Assembly (NCBI GenBank): GCA_023091735.1
Contig: JALKBU010000890.1
Location: 1 to 21,600, forward strand
Direction of reading: 5' to 3'
DNA from: Trichomonas tenax
Taxonomy: Eukaryota > Parabasalia > Trichomonadida > Trichomonadidae
DNA length: 21,600 nucleotides
The position numbers were made by a program, and so were the translations under genes. Positions 9,505 to 18,334 of the stretch are shown here, piece after piece; position 1 is the stretch's first letter, and each line of letters opens with the position of its first letter. The notes under the pieces are model-generated. The model was not told where the DNA came from. It was given only the letters and a program-made list of their open reading frames with translations, and made no database searches.

Positions 9505-9865
9505 ATTTTGTAATTTATCTAAAAGTGCCAAAATCTTCAAAAATTATTCGTTTATAATTTATATTTGACGAATAAAAAATTACATGTCAAAAATATCACA
9601 TCATTCCAAAATTGCAGAATTGTATGCGTTACCGATTCATACTCAATAAATATATGCAACATCTTAGAAATTTATGTAATACTTTAAATTTGGAGATCTA
9701 GTAATGATTATTTTAAATCATAATTCACATACAAATTTCTTCGTGGGATAACATTTGCTAACGAGCTCTAAGTGACACATGACTTTAAGTGTTGAGAAAT
9801 AGATTGTTTGATTTAGATTACCATAAGAATAATTTTTAATCAGAGAAACGCATTATTGAAGAAAT
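9505..9865. other. Spacer between two minus-strand genes
   Basis: No gene seen. It would hold the promoter of the 8866-9504 gene and the 3' flank of the carrier gene. It contains the 16-mer TTACATGTCAAAAATA at 9580-9595, which recurs exactly upstream of the O-mannosyltransferase gene. Confidence 0.5.
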
Positions 9866-11089
9866 TTACTTTTTCTTCTTATCCTTCTTCTTCTTGTCAT
9901 CCTTCTTTTTATCCTTCTTCTTGTCATCCTTCTTCTTGTCTTCCTTTACCTTCTCATTCTTATCCTTCTTCTCTTTCTTGTCCTTCTTTTCATCTTTCTC
10001 CTTCTTGTTCTTCTTATCCTTCTTCTCATCCTTTTCCTTCTTCTCGTCCTTTTCCTTCTTGTCCTTCTTTTCTTCCTTCATTTCTTTAACTTTATCTTTG
10101 ATCTTCTCCTTGACTGCTTCGATCTTCTTCTCTTCCTTCTTGACGGCAGCCTTGATATCTGGTAACTTTGGAGTCTCCTTTGTTGCCATCCAGATGTTGA
10201 ATTTCTCGAAAGCGTTCTTAGCTTCCTCGTTGATAGCGAACTGGAGAGCGGAGTATGGAACAATCTTGATCATGTTGAGGCCGATACCACGGAAGAATCC
10301 AGCGACACCTTCGTTAGCCCATGTCTTAGCGAAGCACTCACCCATGGACTTGTAGACTTTCTTGCCATCTGGGCCGTTAACCATCATTCTCTTCCTGACG
10401 ACATCGAATGGAAATGAGACTGTCTGGCCAATAGCACCAGCAGCAGCACCAATGAAAAGATTTTGCCATGGACCGAGATTTCCGCCCTTAGCGTACATCT
10501 GGATGAACTTCTCCTTGAGGCCGCCAGAGATGACGTACTGGGAACCCTCATAAACGACAGCACCTGTGATTGTTGGGATGATACCGTTCCAAAGAGCGAA
10601 AGCGCCTTCCTCTCCAACGATCTTCGACGCAGCCTGGAACATGCCTGTGTAGTTCTTTGGATCAATTGTGATTCTAGTGTGGATCAAGTCGAATGGAAAA
10701 GCGATGAGCTGGGAGATGATTCCAGCTGCTCCTCCAATGAGAGCGCGCTGTGGTGTTGTGATTGGAGCCTGTGTGAATTGCGCAACACGACGTGTGAGTT
10801 CATCGACGCAGAAGAACTTAATTGCTGATTGAGGTCCTTGATTTAAGATTGCAACAGTATTTCCGCGCCAGAAAGCCGCGATACCGCCTTCCTTCCATAA
10901 GCGGTTGATTGTCTCCTGAGCGCTGCCGCCCTTTGAGGAGACTTGAAGGCAAAGCTTGACAACATCGAGCGGGGACGTCGCTGTTCTCGCGACAGCTCCT
11001 GCAACAAAGCCGCAGCTGAGTCTCTCCCACGTTGGGAGCGCTCTGTTGGGCGATGTGGCAATTAAAACTTTATCAGCTTCAGTCGCCAT
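9866..11089 (-). CDS. Mitochondrial-carrier-family protein, ADP/ATP-carrier-like, with lysine-rich tail
   Basis: Encodes 407 residues. Residues ~17-297 hold three tandem SLC25 modules, each with the PX[DE]XX[KR] signature: PLDVVKL from P40, PFDLIHT from P132 and PFDVVRK from P227. Second-half motifs such as EGGIAAFWRGN and EGVAGFFRG are also present. VRKRMMV in module three resembles the RRRMMM signature of ADP/ATP carriers. In trichomonads related carriers (Hmp31 type) lie in the hydrogenosomal membrane and exchange ADP and ATP, which is the likeliest role; substrate is not proven. Residues ~317-407 are an unusual tail made almost only of Lys, Glu and Asp, absent from typical ~300-residue carriers. 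The gene is much richer in G+C than its surroundings, implying high expression. A TCACTTC initiator sits 7 nt upstream of the ATG. The stop TAA overlaps a TAAA, a known trichomonad polyadenylation signal. Confidence 0.85.
   Translation of the reverse strand: MATEADKVLIATSPNRALPTWERLSCGFVAGAVARTATSPLDVVKLCLQVSSKGGSAQETINRLWKEGGIAAFWRGNTVAILNQGPQSAIKFFCVDELTRRVAQFTQAPITTPQRALIGGAAGIISQLIAFPFDLIHTRITIDPKNYTGMFQAASKIVGEEGAFALWNGIIPTITGAVVYEGSQYVISGGLKEKFIQMYAKGGNLGPWQNLFIGAAAGAIGQTVSFPFDVVRKRMMVNGPDGKKVYKSMGECFAKTWANEGVAGFFRGIGLNMIKIVPYSALQFAINEEAKNAFEKFNIWMATKETPKLPDIKAAVKKEEKKIEAVKEKIKDKVKEMKEEKKDKKEKDEKKEKDEKKDKKNKKEKDEKKDKKEKKDKNEKVKEDKKKDDKKKDKKKDDKKKKDKKKK
9869..10140 (-). repeat. AAG/GAC-type low-complexity coding tract
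   Basis: The 3' end of the carrier gene is built from AAG, GAC, GAG and AAG-AAG units, seen on the plus strand as CTTCTT, TCCTTC and GTC repeats. It encodes the lysine-rich tail. The tract is imperfect but repeats short units such as KKDKKEK many times, so slippage or recombination could change its length between strains. Confidence 0.7.
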
Positions 11090-11091
11090 CA

Positions 11092-11098
11092 GAAGTGA
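11092..11098 (-). promoter_or_regulatory. Initiator (Inr) of the carrier gene
   Basis: TCACTTC on the minus strand is a textbook trichomonad initiator, with the predicted start A at 11096 and a 7-nt leader before the ATG at 11089. It supports this ATG as the true start. Confidence 0.6.
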
Positions 11099-11281
11099 GG
11101 TGAAAACTTTTTATTTATTTTTTTTCATTCACTTATCGCTGTTGTTTAGTTATTTGGTGTCTATTCACTCTGGTTATGGCATTTATCGCGGAATTGGACC
11201 TTTACTCAATTTGCTATAACAATTATCTGCCAAATAATCATCTCAATTTTTAATATCTGACACATAAATATGCCATAAAAA

Positions 11282-11990
11282 TTAAGGTCCGCTATGGCCA
11301 AATATAGGCTCTCAAAATATTCTATGAGATTGTCAAAAATCGTATTTCCCACCGGAGTTAATGGATATGTTTGACAATGGATATGTATAGAGTATATACT
11401 GTTAATGCTATTTATCTAATTATTTTTAAAAATTTTGCAAATTCAGAGTGCCACACCTTCTGCTTTAGGGTATTTACACGAAATAACGTAAGGGGAGACG
11501 GTCATGCTATCAATTCACGTGGACGAAAGCCTAGAACCAATGTAGAGCTATCCATAAATTTAGATGTAATAATTCGTGTTATTTATGGATACCAAAGCAC
11601 CTAATTGAAATAACATAGCTATCATAGGTTATAGTAACTGTTTAATGCATCAAACAAATTGAACGCGAAGAAACAGCAGAATTTCATTGTGTTTTGCTTG
11701 TTTATTTTATTACTTTACAATTATCAGCTATTTTTAGCATGTATATATTCAAGTAGCTATTAAAATAGTAAATGATTTCACCTTTTCCCGCTGATTATTA
11801 ATATTATAAGTAAAAAGTTGAAATTGAGCTGCGATACTCCAAGCAATTAATCCTTAGCATGAGAGAAAACAAAATCAAGAAGGTTGTTTTTTTTGGTGAT
11901 TTTTTAACATTTTCTTGTACCTAAATAAGTTAAAAATACACCAAAAAAGTAAAGGCCGATACAGGAAGTTTGGCCATAGCGAACCCTTAA
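11282..11990. mobile_element. ~0.7 kb candidate non-autonomous TIR element
   Basis: The 21 bases at 11282-11302 (TTAAGGTCCGCTATGGCCAA then A) are the reverse complement of 11969-11990, with one single-base gap and one C/T mismatch. The ends bear TTAA on both sides, which could be a duplicated TTAA target or part of the repeat. The 709-bp interior has no convincing reading frame and no transposase, so any mobility would need an enzyme encoded elsewhere. It contains the dispersed 108-bp repeat at 11354-11461. The boundaries come only from the inverted ends; no empty site is available here. Confidence 0.5.
11354..11461 (+). repeat. Dispersed ~108-bp repeat, copy A
   Basis: Closely matches 17903-18008 over its whole length, from GGAGTTAATG to GTGCCACACCTTCT, with a few substitutions and about two single-base gaps. 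The final 21 bases (ATTCAGAGTGCCACACCTTC then T) also occur inverted at 16925-16945. It lies inside the 11282-11990 candidate element. It is AT-rich; short reading frames that cross it look like chance. Confidence 0.7.
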
Positions 11991-12495
11991 AATTTGTCAA
12001 AATCTGTCAAGGTTAATAAATCATTGTTTAGAGAGCTCTATAGCTATAGAAATGGACTTGAATATACTAATGACTATTATTCAATTTGAACTCAAATACC
12101 AATTGTATTTGATCTTGCAATATAATTAAAAACTATATTTCATTAAGCATAGTGTATATTGGATATGCACAAATATAGCAGTCAATAAATTCATCAAAAA
12201 TGATCAATTTATTATCCAAATTCTCCATCGAATATCAAGGAAGCACAATCAGTGATGTTTCAATACCTCTTGATTACTTGTTTGATGGACTTTCACAGGC
12301 GATGCCATACTCGACTGTTTCAGTTTGTGATTGTGTAAATGAATTTTGAGCATGAAAAGTTTGTGATCAAGTTGCCAAATAAGTTCTATTTATATGTGCT
12401 TTGCATTATCATTTTCAATATATAAAAAGGTGACTCTAACATTCATAAATGATATTTTATTGAAGAACTAAGTTAAAAGCAAAGCCAAATTCGGA
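11991..12495. other. Spacer with one unrecognised 49-codon frame
   Basis: No supported gene. A plus-strand frame at 12200-12349 starts with ATG and encodes 49 residues of coding-like composition (INLLSKFSIEYQGSTISDVS then IPLDYL), but nothing before or after continues it. It may be a gene remnant lying beside the ankyrin relic. Confidence 0.4.
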
Positions 12496-12872
12496 TTAAA
12501 ATTCCATCAAAGTGGGAAGAACGTTTATTAAATAGCATTCTTGGATTCTATGAACTGAATAATTTCGTGACACTGCAATATTTAATGAGGATTTATATCC
12601 TAATGATGATAAAATGCAAGTGATTAATGCCATATCTTAACGACGATGAAATGCAATTGATTAGTTACTATCATGTTAACATCTGCTCTGTGTTCAACTA
12701 AATATCGAACAATTTCGAGAGACTTCGCTTCAATTGCAATTGATAGAGGGGATTTAAATCATAATGATGATAAAATGTGAGTGATTAATGTCATATCATA
12801 ATGATGATCAAAAGAGAATGACAAATTTCAAATCATTATGATGATAAAATGTGAGTGATTGATGCCATATCA
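12496..12872 (-). pseudogene. Decayed ankyrin-repeat locus
   Basis: Minus-strand 12624-12758 reads 44 residues between stops, including PLSIAIEAKSLEIVRYLVEH followed by RADVN. This is the ankyrin-repeat consensus (the hydrophobic helix, then LVEHGADVN-like hairpin start). The next minus-strand segment, 12496-12633, opens with ATG and reads 45 residues including ILSSLGYKSSLNIAVSRN, a second degenerate ankyrin-like start. Stops and shifts separate the pieces, and the locus contains three copies of a 36-bp unit, so it looks like a broken and locally duplicated gene. Ankyrin proteins form very large families in trichomonads. The recognised repeat is clear; the extent of the pseudogene is approximate. 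Confidence 0.55.
12602..12872. repeat. Three copies of a 36-bp unit in the ankyrin relic
   Basis: Copies lie at 12602-12637, 12763-12798 and 12837-12872, each close to AATGATGATAAAATGTGAGT followed by GATTAATGCCATATCA. They differ at only a few positions and are unequally spaced (161 and 74 bases between starts). On the minus strand each encodes an ITHILSSL-like start of an ankyrin segment. Confidence 0.65.
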
Positions 12873-13103
12873 TTCCAAATATAATTTAATTCAAAATGTG
12901 GTAACAACAGAATTTTATTTTGATACATTGGGGATATTTTGACACTAAAATAGATTTTCATCCCTTGTAAGATTCTGAAATAAAGAGGATCTCTTCATTC
13001 CAAAATCAATTTCAGCCTTTATTTTAAGATTCTCTATTTCAAAGAGACAAAAAGGTTATTTTTTTTAAAAAAAAACTGACAACAAAATTTTAAGTCAGTA
13101 AAA
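12873..13103. other. Upstream region of the TMEM131-like gene
   Basis: AT-rich with no gene. It ends in an oligo-T/oligo-A tract (about 13060-13076). The sequence before the ATG contains AAGTCAGTAAAA, an imperfect initiator (G instead of a pyrimidine after TCA), which would give a 7-nt leader. Confidence 0.4.
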
Positions 13104-16100
13104 ATGATGTTTTCCTTCTGTTTTGTGATTGCTTCATGTCACAGCAGTATCGACACAATGCTGTGCCTTCCAATTTATAATACGATCTACAAAAACGAAG
13201 GAAAAAAGTTTGATATTACCTTCAAGCCACAATTTTCATCAGATTTTTTCGATTACTTTATTAAGAAGAACAAAAATATTGCAAACATCAATTATATCAA
13301 CATAAACTCAGTCGATACCAATAAAATGAAGAAATACGATAAAAATAATTTATTTTTTGAACAAAATAACACTGTTCTTTTAAATCCACCGCAACTATCG
13401 AATGTTGTAGTACAGCAAAATGTGTTAAATAACTTTTCTATCAGTATTAAAAATCTCTTAAAACAAGAAACAATCATAATCAAATCAATTTACTCAGAAT
13501 CTGATGAAATAGTCATTGAAGATATTTCGAGCATAGAACTTTTACCAAGCAACTCAATGCAATTTACATTTTCGATAATATCTACGGAGAAAATTTGTAA
13601 ATCAGAAACGATTTATATTGAGACAAATTTAGGATTGATTTTATATTACGTAAGTTATACTGTTCAACCATTTTCTCAATTTTCTACCAAAATATCTCAC
13701 GAATATATTATTTGTGATAATTTACAAACCATTTCACTTCATTTTAAACCTTTCTTTCGTCAGACACTAATATACGACACAAATATCTTCGATTGTAATG
13801 AAACAAGTTTAATTCTTTCAAATTTAAGCTTAAAGCCAAGAAAACTTGATTTCGGAACATACAGAACGTTTATATATGTTTTAGCAGATATATCTGTATT
13901 CGTATATCAATTATATTTGCATTATTTAGAAAACCAAGTTTATATTCCTAAAGAAACAATCGAATTACACTTATATCAAAACAATTCCAATTATGAGCTA
14001 CCATTAAACATTACAAATCCAACCGAAATCGAAAACAAATTAGTTGATTATGAGTTTATTCACAATTCAAACGAATTATTTGACATTCACATAATAAATA
14101 CAGAATTACAGACAAATGAAACAGTGAAATTTGGAACTTTGACATTTTCTTTGCATGAAGTTGGTCAATATAATTGCAAATTAGAGTTAATATTGAGAAA
14201 TGAAACAAAGGTTTATCTAGAAATCATTGCAACGATCCTTAGAGGTCAAATATCACTTCAATTCAAAAAATCAAGTTCGGTGATTAATATGCATTCGTTC
14301 ACATTGAAAAATGCATTAAAGACTCCACTATCTATAACAAGCATGAGTATTAATTCTTCTCTTTTCCATATTGATGAATTTACGCCCGAAATCATTTCAG
14401 AAAAATCAAAATCTCATGAATTTCTCATTTCTTTAAATAACACTGCAGTTTATTCAGCAAGGTATCCAGTTCTCATCACAGTACATACTAATTACACAGA
14501 TGTTGATTATTTGTTTGATTTTTATGTTGATTATGGATTATCATTCAATATTATTGGAAACAATGTTCATAAGAACGACAACTACTTCTATTTAGGGTCA
14601 GCATTCGAGCATTCATCAAAGAACTTAACTCTTCGCATATCCAATCAAAATAATTTCAAAACACTAATCAAGAAAATAAAAACAGCAAATTCCACAATTC
14701 TTGATTTTAACATTTTCCAAAGTCACTTTGAAGTCCCAGGAAAAGGAGAGATAACAATTCCAATCAAATTGACTTTCTTAAGAAGATGCGGAGATGATGG
14801 ATATGAACCTTTGAAGATCCAAACAGAGCGCAATTATTATAGAATCAATATGCTTTGGAATTTCATTCCCGGAAACTTCGAATTGAAAATCATCACCGGC
14901 CACGATAACATATTCGGAACACAGATAAATGGATCAATTACAATCAAATCTAACTATACGAGACCAATTGCCACTAAAGGCGGCGTTATTAACATTTTTG
15001 GATATCCTCGTCCATTAAATGCATCAATTTTCACTTACAAAACAGAGATTGTTATTGCTATGTTCAATGAAACACTTAACTCGAAGATTCCTGACATTAA
15101 ACCATTCTTTGATCTTTTGGAAAATGCCACAGCACAGGCTGAAATTTTGATTTGGTCAAATCCTATTTGTTTGACTCCAAATCTCTATGTTCGTGTGATG
15201 CTTGAACTGGACAATGGATTCTTTTATTCCAATAACTTATCAACGAAAATTACTTTCTGGAATTATGATTCAACAACATATGATTTAGGAATCATTCACA
15301 CAGGAGAAAAAGTTGTTCGCAAACAGACAATCACGAATCATTTCAGTGTTCCTGTTTTGTATAAACTCCACAGACCCCCTGAGTCACGAAACTTCAAAGT
15401 CTGGTGTCTTGATCAAGTGTTGCTACAGCCATAAGAAAAGGCAGAAATTTATGTTATATTTGAGTTATTAAAACCAAGAAAGATATTAAACTCAATTACA
15501 ATCACTTCGAATGCAACATCGCCATTCTATTTCAGATTTTCAATGATGGTTAAATCTCCATCGCTAAGATTCCTTGATGAATCACATCAGAACCAAGTTT
15601 TTACTATTGAATTCACAGGAGGATTTAATAAACTCGTTGAATCTCACAAATGGCAGAAATGCATCATTCTTCAGAACATCGGAAATGAAGTCATAAAACA
15701 TTTCCACATGAGCTTAACGCCAAAAGACTTCTTGACTTATACCCTTGGTTCTTCTGACATACATCCACAGAAACAGACAAATTTGTGTTTTAATCTTTAC
15801 CTGTGGTTATACGAAAACGAAACAGATAACACTGACTTAGTTTTCTCAGTTGTTGCTGGAGGATTCAAGTATTCACTGCCTATCAAAATTAATATATCAG
15901 ATGGTGCTGTGATGCAAATGTATTCGGCTGTTGATGCAACACTAGATTTGCTGATATCGATGAGTGTTATTGCCCAAGTTTCATCATTTTTGATTGCAAT
16001 TATATTCTTCTTTGTTTATAGATGCGAGGTTAACAAAAAGCTAAGAACATATAAGAGGGCCGCTAGACACTATTCCACATCCACAAGAAGATCAAAAGGC

Positions 16101-16229
16101 TGCCAAAAGGAAGTTGAAGAAAAACTATTCCTTGAGAATTGGAATTATGCGAAAAGAAGACTCACAGTTGCACAGGCTTCAGAAAGAGCCATCGAAAATA
16201 TGGAAAATGCTATAATGAAGCAAAATTAA
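13104..16229 (+). pseudogene. TMEM131-like type I membrane protein, split by one in-frame stop
   Basis: Two open segments, 13104-15434 (776 residues) and 15435-16229 (264 more codons, first ATG at 15543), lie in the same frame and are separated only by a TAA at 15432-15434. The N-terminus is a signal-like MMFSFCFVIASC. From residue 93 (LNPPQLSN) a PapD/ASH-like domain follows, with the motif ELLPSNSMQFTFS and ending near residue 187, as in TMEM131. Further beta-sandwich repeats and many N-x-S/T sites follow. After the stop the text EKAEIYVIFEL continues a typical beta strand of such a domain. A membrane helix is encoded near 15942-16019, followed by a basic ~65-residue cytoplasmic tail. TMEM131 proteins assist collagen cargo secretion in animals; the trichomonad role is unknown. 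It may be a mutated gene, an allele, a base-calling error, or a readthrough case. Confidence 0.75.
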
Positions 16230-16389
16230 TTTGTTTTATATTGAATAATATAATTTATGTTTTTATTGTTTGTGTGTAAATATATTTGTCATGTATATGC
16301 TTACTTGTTTTCATACCATTTCTTAACAATTTGGAATTTTATAGAAAAAAATAATTGACATTTTATTCATTTGAACGTATATATAACAA
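16230..16389. other. Convergent 3' spacer
   Basis: Short AT-rich interval between the ends of the TMEM131-like gene (+) and the roadblock gene (-). No gene or clear signal seen. Confidence 0.5.
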
Positions 16390-16689
16390 TTATGTGTCGA
16401 TCATAACCATATTCTGAACGACTATTAATGTGTATTCGTCTGTTGGCGAAACCAAAATTTCTAATTTTTCAGTACGAATTCTTAAAAATGTTAAACTGTT
16501 GTCGGGATCGATATCTTTGACCATACTCGTGGCTCTCTCTAAAAGCGGAGGTAATTTTTCGGCATACTTTGCAGGATCAGCATTTTTGAAAGCGGAGTGA
16601 ATGACTTTATACTCAGTGTCGAGAACAAGCGTTCCAATGACACTTTTATTGGCTTCAATTCTCTTCAGTGTATCAATCACGTCACTCAT
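16390..16689 (-). CDS. Dynein light chain, roadblock/LC7 type
   Basis: Encodes 99 residues, the usual length of the family. The whole chain is one roadblock domain: a first helix (VIDTLKRIEANKSVIG), strands around LVLDTEYKVIHSA, a central helix (YAEKLPPLLERATSMV) and the highly conserved end DPDNSLTFLRIRTEKLEILV followed by EYTLIVVQN. Family members dimerise and bind the dynein intermediate chain, linking cytoplasmic or axonemal dynein to cargo or to the flagellum. The start ATG at 16687-16689 gives the canonical N-terminus. No initiator is visible just upstream; the sequence there is an oligo-A/T run. It converges on the TMEM131-like gene and is not functionally tied to it. Confidence 0.92.
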   Translation of the reverse strand: MSDVIDTLKRIEANKSVIGTLVLDTEYKVIHSAFKNADPAKYAEKLPPLLERATSMVKDIDPDNSLTFLRIRTEKLEILVSPTDEYTLIVVQNMVMIDT

Positions 16690-16924
16690 CTAAAAAAAAT
16701 ATTTTTTCTAACGTATTTACTATTTCCATTTTATTGTGTATTTCGATTCTCCATATTCTGTATTTCACTTTTTACTAACATATTCTCGTTTGATTTTAAT
16801 ATTTTCATTATTTTTCATATCATGCTTTTTATTGCATAATTAATATTTAGATATGAATTGAATCACTTTTTGTAAATATTTCCTCACTTAATTTTTTTTT
16901 AATTTTATTTTTGAAAGATTAAAA

Positions 16925-18008
16925 AGAACGTGTAGCACTCTGAATACGCATTCCGGGAGCAACATTTTATGGCACCAACATCAACGACAGTACCTAATAC
17001 CATAACAGATTTGGTTCGTGCGCTAATGTTTAGCAGTTGAAAAATCATTTTCTTATTTTCTTATCCTATTAATATTTTACATAGGACATATAAAAAATCA
17101 CAAAAATGACACTACTACATTACATCACAGACGATGTTGGCTTTATTTATCTCATATTGATCAAAATCAAACTTGAATCTCAACATTCGACGAATATTAC
17201 ATATTGATATATTGGACCTCCAATATGTACCTGATACGAAGAACATGAAATGATACGATACTAATACATTGTCGCTAAAATATAATTCGAAAAAAATTAT
17301 TCATCAAGTAATTTCAAATTGAAGACATGAATACAACTAACACGCTTATTTCAAACATGCTGGTTTGTTATATTCATTCATTTCACAACAAAATTTATCA
17401 AATTTTTATTTCTTGTACTTAAATACATTTTGCATACATACTCTTACAAAACATATTATAAACAACATTTATCTCGAAAAATAAAAATAAAATTTATTTT
17501 TAAAAAAAAAATTAAAGAATATTGCAAGCTATGAGAACCTCAATTGGGAGTTTCAACTAGCTGTGATACCAAAGGTATTTCTCAAATTGTTCAAAAAGCT
17601 TGGTGCTATAGTACGAATTAACTAATGATTTATTATCATCGCGTCAAAACCTAAAAAATTCACATCAAAAAAATGATTTGTTCAAAAATTACATTTTTGT
17701 TGAATTTTGAGCTAACCATTGGATAATATAAGCGATGAAGATGCTGTGTTGTAGTATATTTGAGCAAAATAAAATTGTGAGCAAAAAACGAACATCTCAC
17801 AATTATTTTTCGATTTTGAGTAGAAAATATTACTAAGCACAGTATGTAGAATACAAAAAGTGGTCAAAAGGTTTTTAAAGGTTATTTTTGAAGGGTCTGG
17901 CTGGAGTTAATGCATATATTTGACAATGAATATGTATATAGTATATACTGTTAATACTATTTATCTAATTATTTTAAAAAATTGCCAATTCAGAGTGCCA
18001 CACCTTCT
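16925..18008. mobile_element. Possible 1.1 kb element with 21-bp inverted ends
   Basis: 16925-16945 (AGAACGTGTAGCACTCTGAA then T) is the reverse complement of 17988-18008 at 19 of 21 positions. The right end is also the right end of the dispersed repeat copy B. The 1084-bp span has no transposase and no clear target duplication. It may be a decayed non-autonomous transposon, or simply two inverted copies of a dispersed repeat end. Confidence 0.35.
17903..18008 (+). repeat. Dispersed ~108-bp repeat, copy B
   Basis: Same orientation as, and nearly identical to, 11354-11461. Similarity begins at GGAGTTAATG and stops sharply after CACACCTTCT; the flanking bases differ on both sides. This points to a discrete dispersed unit about 6.5 kb away from its partner. 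Confidence 0.7.
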
Positions 18009-18334
18009 ATTTATCTCAAAATATTGCTTCAATATATTCGACATCAATAAAAGTTCACTTTTTGCTAACATTTTCTCGCTTAATTCTATTGATTCAAATT
18101 TGATTTTTAATTATTTTAAAACAATTAGAGAAGTATTATATATAGTTGATATGTTAAAATTTGTCCAAATGAGGATGAAAGTTTTTTATAACATTAATTT
18201 TTGCATTTATATTTTGTTTCTGATTTAATTTTAAATAAATATCATGCAATTAAGTAACTAAACATAAATTTTCTTTTATTCCGCTTGAAAAACAAGAAAT
18301 AATATTAACAAATATATCTCTATAAATTGAAGTC

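Larger units (their letters stand above)
16766..18090 (+). repeat. Three dispersed copies of a ~35-bp T-rich motif
   Basis: CACTTTTTACTAACATATTC at 16766 (through 16800), CACTTTTTGTAAATATTTCC at 16864 (through ~16899) and CACTTTTTGCTAACATTTTC at 18056 (through 18090) share the pattern CACTTTTT(A/G)-taACAT-TTCTCGCTTAAT. The first and third agree at about 29 of 35 bases; the second needs small gaps. The second and third flank the candidate inverted-repeat element. Confidence 0.5.
16690..18334. other. 1.6 kb repeat-bearing spacer
   Basis: No supported gene. It contains a candidate inverted-repeat element (16925-18008), copy B of the dispersed repeat, and three copies of a ~35-bp T-rich motif. 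A G+C-richer island at about 16930-17045 opens a short plus-strand frame (ATG at 16969; MAPTSTTVPNTITDLVRALM then FSS) that stops after 23 codons. Plus-strand sequence around 17140-17330 keeps coding-like runs between stops, but I recognise nothing in them. Confidence 0.5.

Noticed and set aside
9894..10355. 153-codon plus-strand Ser/Phe-rich frame
   Set aside because: It is the antisense of the lysine-rich carrier tail, whose codon bias keeps the opposite strand open.
11371..11604. 77-codon plus-strand frame
   Set aside because: It starts in the other copy of the same repeat and the similarity to the 17920 frame is due to the DNA repeat. A short basic stretch (INSRGRKPRTN) is not enough to support a gene.
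17140..17330. Coding-like plus-strand runs such as ILDLQYVPDTKNM
   Set aside because: Broken by many stops in every frame; a faint likeness to retroelement polyproteins was not strong enough to call.
17336..17345. ACTAACACGC, resembling the trichomonad intron branch/3' splice motif ACTAACACACAG
   Set aside because: It lacks the terminal AG, has no GTATGT-type 5' site in a suitable coding context, and lies in spacer DNA.
17920..18228. 102-codon plus-strand frame
   Set aside because: It begins inside the dispersed repeat, its composition is just translated AT-rich DNA, and it shows no domain or signal.
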